Under the pieces are notes generated by a model. That model worked only from the letters and a program-made list of their open reading frames with translations. It was not told where the DNA came from and did not search any database. Source: Cyanobacteria bacterium UBA1186 (GTDB lineage Bacteria; Cyanobacteriota; Vampirovibrionia; Gastranaerophilales; Gastranaerophilaceae). From it: a stretch of DNA of 7,445 nt. This document shows positions 1-6,063 of this stretch, piece after piece. Within the stretch, counting starts at the first letter, position 1; each line of letters starts with the position of its first letter. The stretch spans positions 1 through 7,445 of the forward strand of contig DBYM01000051.1 in the NCBI GenBank assembly GCA_002309875.1, written 5' to 3'. The position numbers were made by a program, and so were the translations under genes.

Positions 1-29
1 GTTCTCAAAGTTTCATTGTTTTTTTCCAT
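1..29 (-). CDS. 5' end of an unidentified protein gene (partial)
   Basis: An ATG at 29 reading leftward gives MEKNNETLR before the window ends. It is preceded by a purine-rich AAGGA (36-40) at a suitable distance for a ribosome binding site, and by a plausible promoter and structured leader further upstream. Nine residues are too few to identify the product. The start is inferred from the ribosome binding site and promoter context only. Confidence 0.45.
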
Positions 30-124
30 TTTCTATCCTTTCCGGAGCAAACTCCAAACCAATAGTCACATCTAAAGGTTTATCTCATTTGCTCCCACAG
101 AGGTGGATCCCTCAAACTATTACT
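30..124 (-). promoter_or_regulatory. Unidentified structured 5' leader, possible cis-regulatory RNA
   Basis: This is the predicted untranslated leader of the leftward gene starting at 29. Read on the minus strand it contains an 8-bp inverted repeat, GGAGCAAA (95-88) with TTTGCTCC (51-44). Inside that lies AAACC (81-77) with GGTTT (60-56). There is also a small hairpin CCAC-CTCT-GTGG (106-95). ATCC (108-105) could instead pair with GGAT (38-35), which overlaps the ribosome binding site. AATAGT (121-116) can pair with ACTATT (66-61), which would form a pseudoknot with the main stem. Mutually exclusive pairings that include the ribosome binding site are typical of translation-controlling leaders. 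I could not match it to any riboswitch or ribosomal-protein leader consensus I know. Confidence 0.4.
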
Positions 125-130
125 CTGAAT

Positions 131-159
131 ATTTTAGCACGAACTTATTAAGATGTCTT
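131..159 (-). promoter_or_regulatory. Sigma-70-type promoter for the leftward gene at the window edge
   Basis: On the minus strand the -10 is TAAAAT (136-131), with an extended TGC just upstream (139-137). A 17-bp spacer separates it from AAGACA (159-154), a 4/6 match to TTGACA. The predicted start is near 124, giving a leader of about 95 nt. It lies back to back with the rightward promoter at 165-193. Confidence 0.5.
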
Positions 160-164
160 TATTA

Positions 165-193
165 TTGTTTGTTTTTGAATGTTGTGTTATAAT
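165..193 (+). promoter_or_regulatory. Strong sigma-70-type promoter for the gene at 218
   Basis: TTGTTT (165-170), a 17-bp spacer, then a perfect TATAAT (188-193) with an extended-10 TGT (185-187). Transcription would begin near 200, leaving a leader of about 18 nt that holds the ribosome binding site. The promoter overlaps the in-frame ATG at 179, which rules that ATG out as the translation start. Confidence 0.7.
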
Positions 194-217
194 CATCGAA
201 CAAACGGGAGGAATTTT

Positions 218-625
218 ATGCATATTCAGCCGATTAATGATGTTAATCTTAAAGGTAAATTCATTATTAATGAAAATCTGTCAGTGAAAGAACAAGAAGT
301 TGTTAATAAATTTTTGAATAACAAATACGGGAGAAGCACACTGCGGGAATTTATTGAAAAAACCCCCTATGATATAGTCATGAAAAGGAGTGAACAACAA
401 TCTAATTATCTGCAAATGTGGACTCATTTTAAAACATTATTTGATGAGAAAGAAAAAGGGGTTTTTATATCAGCATTAAATGTAAATAGTGAAAACCTGA
501 ACAATGATATAAAAAATTTCCGAGGCGGAATTGAATTGTTTAAATTGTATAAAAAAGACAATTACGGTTATAACAGCGAATTTGAAAAGTTCAGGAGAAA
601 TATGCGGTTTTACTTTTTTGGTTAA
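218..625 (+). CDS. Small protein of unknown function
   Basis: A 135-residue protein starting MHIQPINDVNLKGKF. I do not recognise a domain, and there is no signal peptide or membrane segment. It is polar and rich in Lys, Asn, Glu and Phe, probably mostly helical, and ends in an aromatic tail (RFYFFG). I chose ATG 218 over the in-frame ATG 179 because GGGAGGA (206-212) lies 5 nt before it and the TATAAT promoter box lies between the two. The short N-terminal stretch with a 'QP-N--LKGKF' flavour resembles small proteins common in Gastranaerophilales genomes; this is an impression, not an alignment. The gene is monocistronic, with its own promoter and a terminator 10 nt after the stop. Its strong promoter and ribosome binding site suggest real, possibly high, expression. 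Confidence 0.7.
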   Translation: MHIQPINDVNLKGKFIINENLSVKEQEVVNKFLNNKYGRSTLREFIEKTPYDIVMKRSEQQSNYLQMWTHFKTLFDEKEKGVFISALNVNSENLNNDIKNFRGGIELFKLYKKDNYGYNSEFEKFRRNMRFYFFG

Positions 626-635
626 TACAGAACAT

Positions 636-665
636 AAAAAACGGACTTATGTAAGTCCGTTTTTT
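636..665. terminator. Bidirectional intrinsic terminator
   Basis: The inverted repeat ACGGACTTA (641-649) / TAAGTCCGT (652-660) is extended by five A on the left and a T run on the right. It gives a stem of up to 14 bp with a T tail on either strand. It lies between the convergent ends of the 218-625 gene and rpmH, and can end both transcripts. Confidence 0.85.
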
Positions 666-687
666 AATATCAAATTTTAATCAAAGA

Positions 688-840
688 TTAAGCACGATTG
701 CTTCCGGTAACGGAGATTTCGTGTCTTCCTTTGGCACGTCTTCTGTTCAGAACTTCACGACCGCCCGGAGTTGCCATTCTTGCTCTGAAACCGCTAACGT
801 GTTGTCTTTTGAGTTTTGTTCCTTCTAATGTACGTTTCAT
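688..840 (-). CDS. rpmH: Large ribosomal subunit protein bL34
   Basis: A 50-residue, very basic protein read from ATG 840 to TAA 688. It begins MKRTLEGTKLKR and contains the bL34 signature GFRARMATPGGREVL followed by NRRRAKGRHEISV, with an extra short tail TGSNRA. bL34 is usually 44-50 residues, so it is complete. It binds 23S rRNA near the peptide exit tunnel in the large subunit. AAGGAAA precedes the start and a probable promoter lies at 883-911. The gene stands alone: no rnpA (RNase P protein) follows, although rnpA usually follows rpmH; a terminator comes directly after. Identification is secure from the motif. Confidence 0.96.
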   Translation of the reverse strand: MKRTLEGTKLKRQHVSGFRARMATPGGREVLNRRRAKGRHEISVTGSNRA

Positions 841-870
841 TTTTCTATTTCCTTTTCAGCCGGTTTTACT

Positions 871-876
871 TATAAT
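871..876 (+). promoter_or_regulatory. Possible -10 box for proC
   Basis: A perfect TATAAT on the plus strand in the 112-bp rpmH-proC gap. The hexamer 17 bp upstream (848-853, TTTCCT) is a poor -35, so the assignment is weak. If used, it would overlap and face the rpmH promoter. Confidence 0.3.
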
Positions 877-882
877 GCTTTT

Positions 883-911
883 ATACTAAACAAAACATGT
901 TTTTTAGTCAA
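883..911 (-). promoter_or_regulatory. Probable promoter for rpmH
   Basis: On the minus strand, TTGACT (911-906) is separated by 17 bp from TAGTAT (888-883). The -35 is 5/6 and the -10 is 4/6. Predicted start near 876, about 36 nt before the rpmH ATG. An overlapping TATAAA (885-880) is an alternative -10 with a longer, less favourable spacer. Confidence 0.5.
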
Positions 912-952
912 ACCCATGTATTAAGGAATATTAAGGGGTAAAGAGGCAAATA

Positions 953-1762
953 ATGAGTAAAATAAAGAAAATCGGTTTTATCGGCTGCGGTAAAATGGCA
1001 GGTGCAATAATCAGAGGAATAATTAAATCGGGTTTTATAGAGCCCGCTGATGTTTTGGCTTCAAAATCAAATCCTGAAAATACGGCTCAGATTTCCAAAG
1101 AACTTGGGATTAAAATTACACTCGACAATAAAGAAGTTGCAAAATTCGGTGATATTGTTTTTATTGCCGTTAAGCCGAATCAGGTTAAAGAAGTTTTGGA
1201 AGAAATTAAGGATTATATAACTTCGGATAAACTTGTTGTATCAGTTGCCGCAGGAGTCAAAACGGGCTTTATTGAAGACATTTTACCTAAAAATTCAAAG
1301 GTTATAAGAGTTATGCCGAACACCCCCGTCCTTGTAAACGAAGGAATGGCCGGGATTAGCGGAGGAAAGTGTGTAAATAATTCTGATATTGAACAGGTTC
1401 AGGCAATATTTGATTCAATCGGGAAATCGGTTGTGGTTGAAGAAAATCAAATGGATATAGTAACGGCTATATCAGGCTCAGGCCCTGCATTTTTCTATAA
1501 AGTTATAAACGATATTGCACGTGCGGGAGAAAAACTCGGACTTGATTACGAAAAAGCATTGTTGCTTAGTATTCAGACTGCAACAGGCTCGTCAAAAATG
1601 GCACTGAACAGAGAAATCCCTATGGAAGAATTAATCTCAAATGTTGCAACAAAAGGCGGGTGTACCCGTGTCGGTGTTGATGTTATGGAAAATATTGATA
1701 CCGAAAAAATCTTTTATGACGTTATAAAATCGACTGCCGAAAAAGCAAAAGGTTTGGGGTAA
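953..1762 (+). CDS. proC: Pyrroline-5-carboxylate reductase
   Basis: Catalyses the last step of proline synthesis: NAD(P)H-dependent reduction of 1-pyrroline-5-carboxylate to L-proline, in the cytoplasm. The 269-residue length is normal for ProC. Visible landmarks are the N-terminal Rossmann dinucleotide motif GFIGCGKMA (8-16), AVKPNQV (72-78), RVMPNTP (119-125), and the C-terminal dimerisation/active-site motifs SGSGPAFFY (174-182) and ATKGGCTRVG (232-241). ATG 953 is supported by AAGAGG at 941-946. No proA or proB is adjacent, so it is transcribed alone and ends at the hairpin at 1795-1824 shared with the convergent phosphorylase. Identification is firm; cofactor preference (NADH or NADPH) cannot be read from sequence by eye. 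Confidence 0.96.
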   Translation: MSKIKKIGFIGCGKMAGAIIRGIIKSGFIEPADVLASKSNPENTAQISKELGIKITLDNKEVAKFGDIVFIAVKPNQVKEVLEEIKDYITSDKLVVSVAAGVKTGFIEDILPKNSKVIRVMPNTPVLVNEGMAGISGGKCVNNSDIEQVQAIFDSIGKSVVVEENQMDIVTAISGSGPAFFYKVINDIARAGEKLGLDYEKALLLSIQTATGSSKMALNREIPMEELISNVATKGGCTRVGVDVMENIDTEKIFYDVIKSTAEKAKGLG

Positions 1763-1794
1763 ATGGGATAGTGGAGTAAAGATATTTATAATAC

Positions 1795-1824
1795 AAAAAA
1801 GGCAGGTTTATTACCTGCCTTTTT
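1795..1824. terminator. Bidirectional terminator between proC and the phosphorylase gene
   Basis: GGCAGGT (1801-1807) pairs with ACCTGCC (1813-1819) around a TTATT loop. Flanking A (1796-1800) and T (1820-1824) runs extend the stem and supply the U tract on both strands. Further T runs follow on the plus strand to about 1835. It serves two convergent genes. Confidence 0.85.
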
Positions 1825-1842
1825 GTTATTTTTTTAATCAGA

Positions 1843-3537
1843 CTACTTAATATTTGAATATGTCCATGCATCAAATGTCGGAGTTTCAGAAACATTAAGT
1901 TCTTTCTTCTTTTCGCCTGCAGAATTGTCATTGTGTGCAATCGGATTGTACAATCTGTTGTAGTATTCAATAACCATTCTGTCAGAGTTGAAATAAGCCT
2001 CAGATGTTCTGATTGCCTGTCTCATAAGTCTTGCCCATTCAGGTTTGTTAGTGTAATAAGTAGGTATAATCTGATCTTCAATAATACTCATTACACATTC
2101 GTGGTCTTTCCAGTGTCTTTCTTCCCAAGGCATATCGTCATCAAGACCTTCGTATTCAACAGTGTAACCGTTTATACCGTTAAACGTACCTTCAACGGTC
2201 CAGCCGTCAAAGATAGATAAGTGTAAAGCCCCGTTCATATTAGCGGACATGCCTGAAGTACCTGATGCCTCAAACGGTCTGAGAGGTGTATTTAACCAGA
2301 TATCAGACCCTCTCTTTAACATTCCGGATAACTGAAGTTCGTATCCCGGAAGTACAACGACGTTCTTTAATGAGTGAGAACGGTTCAGTAATTTATTGAA
2401 CATTTCCTTACCCATAACATCATCAGGGTGGAATTTACCTGCGAAAATAATCTGAACTTTGTCTGCATTAAGCAGTTTTCCTATTCTGTCTTTGTCCATC
2501 AAAATAAGCCAAGCACGTTTGTAATCAGCAAATCTTCTTGCCCATGTAATCGTCAGAACATCAGGATTAAATCTCTTACCTGCAACGTTTGCAATATATT
2601 TGAACAATTCTGCTTTCATTTCACGTTTTACATCAAGTAATTTCTGCGGGTCATTTTGTGCGGCAGCAATTCTCTTATCCTGCCAATAATGAAGATTTAC
2701 GGCATTTGTAATTGCTCTGATCGGGCATCTGTCTTCAACCCATTCCCACATCTTGTTTGCAACAAGGCCGTGGAGTTGAGATACTGCGTTTGCAATTCTT
2801 GACATTCTGAGAGCGGCAACCGTAAGCGAGAAGTTTTCTCCTCCAAGTTCGATTGCTTTTTCTCTTGAAGCACCTGCAAAGAAACCGCCTTCGAGAAGGG
2901 TGTCAACCCAGTGAACTTCGTTACCTGCGGCAACAGGAGTGTGAGTTGTAAATACGGTTTTCTTTCTTACTTCCTGAAGGTCGCCGTTATATTGTCTTAA
3001 AAGTTCAAATGCAGCCGGGAGTGCGTGTCCTTCGTTCATGTGGATTACATCAAATTTGTAACCTGCTTTTTGCAGAACTCTTACACCCGCAATACCCAAA
3101 ACAGTTTCCTGAGCAATTCTTATTCTTTCATTACCGTCATAAAGTCTGTGAGAAATGCTCTTTGCCCAATCGCTGTTACCGTCAATATCGGTAGTCAGCA
3201 GATATACAGGGCAGGTTCCGAACAATTCCGGATTAACGAGGTATGCTTTAACCTTTACTTTTTCTCCGAAAGTATCAACCTCAACCGTAATTCCCGGGTC
3301 TTCAAGGTAATCATAATACTTTCTGATATAAGCAACTTCTACGTTTCCCGAGTGGTCGATTCGCTGGTCATAATAACCGTAAGACCAAAGCATTGTTACG
3401 CCGACCATCGGCATCTGTAAATAACCTGCTGAAAGCATGTGTGAGCCTGCCAAGAAGCCCAAACCGCCCGAATAAGTGCTCAATGACTGATCCATTGCGA
3501 TTTCCATTGAGAAATAAGCTACATTTGGTAATGTCAT
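1843..3537 (-). CDS. glgP: Short-form alpha-glucan (glycogen) phosphorylase, GT35 family
   Basis: Members release glucose-1-phosphate from the ends of glycogen or maltodextrin using phosphate and pyridoxal phosphate (PLP). The 564-residue protein is the short bacterial/archaeal type: it begins directly at the core (VAYFSMEIA, 6-14; YSGGLGFLAG, 22-31) and lacks the N-terminal domain of the ~800-residue forms. Other landmarks are TTDIDGNS (115-122), HMNEGH (166-171), HTPVAAG (199-205), RRFADYKR (334-341) and EASGTSGM (423-430). Residue 431, at the spacing of the PLP Schiff-base Lys (rabbit K680, eight after E672), is Ser. The fold is certain, but normal activity is therefore in doubt; it could be an inactive or regulatory paralogue, or a subfamily with another cofactor mode. 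ATG 3537 is preceded by AAGGGA, and a near-consensus promoter lies at 3572-3600. No other glycogen genes are adjacent. Confidence 0.9.
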   Translation of the reverse strand: MTLPNVAYFSMEIAMDQSLSTYSGGLGFLAGSHMLSAGYLQMPMVGVTMLWSYGYYDQRIDHSGNVEVAYIRKYYDYLEDPGITVEVDTFGEKVKVKAYLVNPELFGTCPVYLLTTDIDGNSDWAKSISHRLYDGNERIRIAQETVLGIAGVRVLQKAGYKFDVIHMNEGHALPAAFELLRQYNGDLQEVRKKTVFTTHTPVAAGNEVHWVDTLLEGGFFAGASREKAIELGGENFSLTVAALRMSRIANAVSQLHGLVANKMWEWVEDRCPIRAITNAVNLHYWQDKRIAAAQNDPQKLLDVKREMKAELFKYIANVAGKRFNPDVLTITWARRFADYKRAWLILMDKDRIGKLLNADKVQIIFAGKFHPDDVMGKEMFNKLLNRSHSLKNVVVLPGYELQLSGMLKRGSDIWLNTPLRPFEASGTSGMSANMNGALHLSIFDGWTVEGTFNGINGYTVEYEGLDDDMPWEERHWKDHECVMSIIEDQIIPTYYTNKPEWARLMRQAIRTSEAYFNSDRMVIEYYNRLYNPIAHNDNSAGEKKKELNVSETPTFDAWTYSNIK

Positions 3538-3571
3538 AATTTTTATCCCTTTTAATGTGTACTACTTTAGA

Positions 3572-3600
3572 ATTATATAAACCCTATTCAAACATATCAA
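3572..3600 (-). promoter_or_regulatory. Near-consensus promoter for the phosphorylase gene
   Basis: On the minus strand, TTGATA (3600-3595), a 17-bp spacer and a perfect TATAAT (3577-3572). Predicted start near 3565 with a leader of about 28 nt. The phosphorylase is thus transcribed independently of the upstream TPR/YkgJ genes. Confidence 0.75.
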
Positions 3601-3675
3601 TAATATACCATATAATCAATACTTTGTGTATATAAAATACTCCTCTTGGACTAGTTTGGAGTTTAAAAATATATA

Positions 3676-3689
3676 CAAATCAAGATTTG
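3676..3689. repeat. Short inverted repeat upstream of the phosphorylase promoter
   Basis: CAAATC (3676-3681) and GATTTG (3684-3689) form an almost perfect palindrome with a 2-bp centre, about 75 bp upstream of the phosphorylase -35. It could be an operator, or on the minus strand a weak terminator for the cysteine-cluster gene, since T-rich sequence follows. The 2-nt centre disfavours an RNA hairpin. Apart from this palindrome, the promoter and the heptamer repeat, the 235-bp gap shows only AT-rich sequence. Confidence 0.25.
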
Positions 3690-3759
3690 GCGAGGTGTAA
3701 AGAATTGTTAAAAAGTAATACTTAAGGATTAATTCTCAGTGATGACATACAAATAAACC

Positions 3760-3783
3760 TACTCACTACTCACTAGTCACTAT
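3760..3783 (-). repeat. Tandem heptamer repeat (GTGAGTA-type) overlapping a gene end
   Basis: On the minus strand this reads ATA, then GTGACTA, GTGAGTA, GTGAGTA: three 7-bp units. The same unit occurs on the plus strand at 6031-6058. The first unit forms the last codons and the TAG stop of the cysteine-cluster gene, so the repeat sits across the coding/intergenic border. Confidence 0.75.
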
Positions 3784-4171
3784 TTTTAAGATAACTTTCA
3801 AAACTTTTGTCTTCAACCTTATATCCGCACCCTTCGTGAAGTTTTCCCGGATAACCGATTTTTGGCGCAGGATATTTTCGGCACATTCTCAGCCTTTTGT
3901 CGTAAACCGAGCATAAACCCTCGTCGGTAACGTATTTGCAGGCAAAAATAAGGTTTCCTTCCTCATCTTTTCCTCTTATGTAAAATCTTCTGTATGAAGG
4001 AAACAGAAACTGCATAATTTTAAAATCGGTTGTCGTGTATGTATCAAAACTGTACATATAACGGCAGCATTTCCCGCACTTAAGGCACTCTCCCGTAATT
4101 TTGTACTCCATTTTTTCCGGTACAAAATAGGACAAAAATTCGTTTTTTATGGTTTCAAGAAATCCGAACAT
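3773..4171 (-). CDS. YkgJ-family cysteine-cluster protein (putative metal or Fe-S binding)
   Basis: A 132-residue protein with the arrangement of the YkgJ/CxxCxxCC family: C29-x2-C32-G-K-C35-C36, then C78, C87, C97 (in RMCRKYP) and C115. The eight cysteines are predicted to bind zinc or an iron-sulfur cluster; no biochemical role is established for most members. The N-terminus (1-20) is amphipathic rather than a clear signal peptide, so it is probably cytoplasmic. ATG 4171 lacks a clear ribosome binding site; Met21 (4111), just before the Cys motif and preceded by GGAAAA, is an alternative start. It lies 46 nt after the TPR gene on the same strand with no terminator seen between, so the two are probably cotranscribed. 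Its last residues and TAG stop come from the heptamer repeat. Confidence 0.85.
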   Translation of the reverse strand: MFGFLETIKNEFLSYFVPEKMEYKITGECLKCGKCCRYMYSFDTYTTTDFKIMQFLFPSYRRFYIRGKDEEGNLIFACKYVTDEGLCSVYDKRLRMCRKYPAPKIGYPGKLHEGCGYKVEDKSFESYLKNSD

Positions 4172-4217
4172 AGTAACAGTATAGAATTAAGAGAACATTA
4201 AGGCAACAGGAGCCTGC

Positions 4218-5903
4218 TTATTCTCCGATGCTTGATAAAAGCAGATTAATTTCGGAAATCAAATCTTCATTTCCTGTTTTAACGGCATTTACGAGAGCCT
4301 TCTTTAACAAAGATTTTGCTTTGTTCGGACTGTTAAACTGAATCATTAATTCTGCCGCTGATTTGTAATTTTCCGCAATTTCTTCTACGGAGTTGGATTT
4401 TTCATAATTTTTAACCGCTTCTGCATAGTATTTGAGTGCTTTGTCATTTTTACGGAACTGAACACAGGCATCTGCTGTATTTGAAAGAACATATCCTTTC
4501 ATATTGCTGTCTGCGGTCTGCTCGATAAGTTTGCGTGCCGTATCATAATATTCAAAAGCATATTCGTCGTATTTATCAGTGAAAATATTACCCACTCTTG
4601 TCAGGGAATCGGACTGACCGATTAAATCATCGGATTTTCCCGCATAAGAAATAGAAGTAATATAGTGATCCAATGCAGGCTCTATCTGGTTTACGTCATC
4701 ATAAATCTGTGCCATTGAAAAATGGGCATGAGATTTAACGTTGGTATCTGTTGTGTATTGCAGAGACTTGTTATAACTGTTAAGTGCCTGTACAACAAAA
4801 TCGTTGTCATCATAAATCTTTCCGATTTCAAGACAAATTCTTGACTGAGTTTCCGTATCCCTGATTTCTTCCGCTCTTGAGAAGGCCTCTTTGAATATAG
4901 CCATTGCTCTCTGAGGATTGTTTGAGAAAGCCTGTTTCTTTGCTTCCATAAACAGAGATTTAAGTCTTGTATCCTGCGGAATTATTGTAATGTTCGGTTT
5001 TTGGGAAATTGTTGCCTGAGCTTGGGTAAACTCCTCCTCCAAGGTTTGAGGTACATATTCTTCAAGCTCGGGGTATATGTCTGTTTCTGTGTTATCGGTA
5101 TTTGTTACAGCAACCTGCTCTCCTTCTGCTTCGGCAGTCGGAACTTCCTGTTCTCTGCGTTGTTCCGCTTCTGCTTTTCTTTCGTTTTCGTCAGGGAACT
5201 GCACCAAGAAACTCGGATTTATTTCCTGCTCATCATAACTGTAGTTTATTCTCTGAAGGAATAAAGCATCAAGCCAATTCTGAACAACTTTGGAATCCTT
5301 GTTCAGAGTTTCTGAGATATATTTATCAAGCAAAGATGCCGCAATTTTCAGATTGCTTTGAATTAAATTAACCTGAGGTTTCGGGTCGTGTACCATCTGC
5401 TCGACAATCTTGAGGTAATTATTAACCTGTTCTTCAATCTCAGGCGGAGTCGCAATTGCCTTAATCGTGTTTCTGAAATCTCTTAAAATCTGAGCAATAT
5501 TAACCTTGTTGCTTCTTGGCATACCTGCAGGTTTCGGTTGCTGAACAGGCTGCTGCGGAATCGGTTGATAACTCGATTGCAGGGTTTGATACTGCTGAGG
5601 ATTAACCTGATTTACGGGTATATTGTAGCCTCTGTTTAACTGAGGCGGGGTTTGAGTCGGGTAAGTTGCCTGCGGGTAAGCATTTGCTGCAGGCGAATAT
5701 ACTGCCTGACGGGGCTGCTGAACGGCTGTTTGCTGAACATCTTGCGCCCTTCCGCGTGCTACGGTCTGACCTCCCTGCTGACGCTGATCCTGGGCATTCT
5801 GATTATGACCGTCCTTGTCAGCCGTGTCGTTTCCTGCGTTATAATTGCCGTTACCTCTTTGGGGATATGGTCTCGGGCGAACTGTGTTCATTGTGTTAAA
5901 CAA
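4218..5903 (-). CDS. Tetratricopeptide-repeat protein with Q/P-rich N-terminus
   Basis: A 561-residue protein of unknown function with three parts. Residues 1-130 are low complexity, rich in Gln, Pro, Asn and Tyr, and probably disordered. Residues 132-225 are a helical region with no repeat I recognise (NIAQILRDFRNTIKAI onward). Residues 240-300 are an acidic linker. From about 313 to 545 come six TPR-like helical hairpins with a period near 40 residues (units starting near 313, 354, 393, 433, 473 and 513), with typical A and Y positions such as KALKYYAEAVKNY. No signal peptide or membrane segment is seen, so a cytoplasmic scaffold is likely (inference). The start is taken as TTG 5903 because AGGAAGGA lies 9 nt upstream; ATG 5891 in the same frame is too far (about 21 nt) from it. 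It is probably cotranscribed with the downstream Cys-cluster gene. Confidence 0.85.
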   Translation of the reverse strand: MFNTMNTVRPRPYPQRGNGNYNAGNDTADKDGHNQNAQDQRQQGGQTVARGRAQDVQQTAVQQPRQAVYSPAANAYPQATYPTQTPPQLNRGYNIPVNQVNPQQYQTLQSSYQPIPQQPVQQPKPAGMPRSNKVNIAQILRDFRNTIKAIATPPEIEEQVNNYLKIVEQMVHDPKPQVNLIQSNLKIAASLLDKYISETLNKDSKVVQNWLDALFLQRINYSYDEQEINPSFLVQFPDENERKAEAEQRREQEVPTAEAEGEQVAVTNTDNTETDIYPELEEYVPQTLEEEFTQAQATISQKPNITIIPQDTRLKSLFMEAKKQAFSNNPQRAMAIFKEAFSRAEEIRDTETQSRICLEIGKIYDDNDFVVQALNSYNKSLQYTTDTNVKSHAHFSMAQIYDDVNQIEPALDHYITSISYAGKSDDLIGQSDSLTRVGNIFTDKYDEYAFEYYDTARKLIEQTADSNMKGYVLSNTADACVQFRKNDKALKYYAEAVKNYEKSNSVEEIAENYKSAAELMIQFNSPNKAKSLLKKALVNAVKTGNEDLISEINLLLSSIGE

Positions 5904-5912
5904 TTTTTACCG

Positions 5913-5920
5913 TCCTTCCT
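5913..5920 (-). promoter_or_regulatory. Ribosome binding site that sets the TTG start
   Basis: AGGAAGGA on the minus strand, 9 nt before TTG 5903 and 21 nt before ATG 5891. The spacing favours the TTG codon as the start of the TPR protein. No convincing promoter was found upstream; GATAAT (5931-5926) is a weak -10 candidate without a good -35. Confidence 0.6.
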
Positions 5921-6030
5921 TAAGTATTATCGGTATTTTTAATGGTTTTCTGTACCGTTTTATAAAAAAATCATTCGTTTAGATGATATTTTTTTAATGA
6001 TTGTTTTTTAAAAGTCATGATTTGGGAATA

Positions 6031-6058
6031 GTGAATAGTAAGTAGTGAGTAGTGAATA
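6031..6058 (+). repeat. Tandem heptamer repeat (GTGARTA-type)
   Basis: Four contiguous 7-bp units: GTGAATA, GTAAGTA, GTGAGTA, GTGAATA. The same unit occurs in the opposite orientation at 3760-3783. Such short tandemly repeated heptamers between genes are a known feature of filamentous cyanobacteria; the link to that class here is inference. Confidence 0.8.
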
Positions 6059-6063
6059 GCATT

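Noticed and set aside
179..217. 13-residue N-terminal extension of the small protein
   Set aside because: The extension contains the promoter -10 box and has no ribosome binding site, while ATG 218 has an optimal one.
698..889. 63-residue open frame on the plus strand
   Set aside because: It is the antisense of rpmH, which is certain from its protein motif.
1933..3420. Several open frames on both strands inside the phosphorylase gene
   Set aside because: They overlap a full-length, motif-rich CDS and have no ribosome binding sites or recognisable products.
3716..3727. 12-bp match (TAATACTTAAGG) to the region before the TPR ribosome binding site
   Set aside because: Short AT-rich match resembling a generic promoter/ribosome-binding context; chance is likely with only two copies.
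4200..4217. Possible terminator between the TPR and cysteine-cluster genes
   Set aside because: AGGC/GCCT can pair but the stem is short and no T run follows.
5001..5942. Plus-strand open frames opposite the TPR gene
   Set aside because: They come from the low-complexity composition of the opposite strand; the Cys/Leu/Arg-rich products have no family features.
5964..5995. A/T-rich imperfect hairpin with T runs
   Set aside because: The core stem is only five base pairs (ATCAT/ATGAT) and no gene ends nearby, so a terminator role is not supported.
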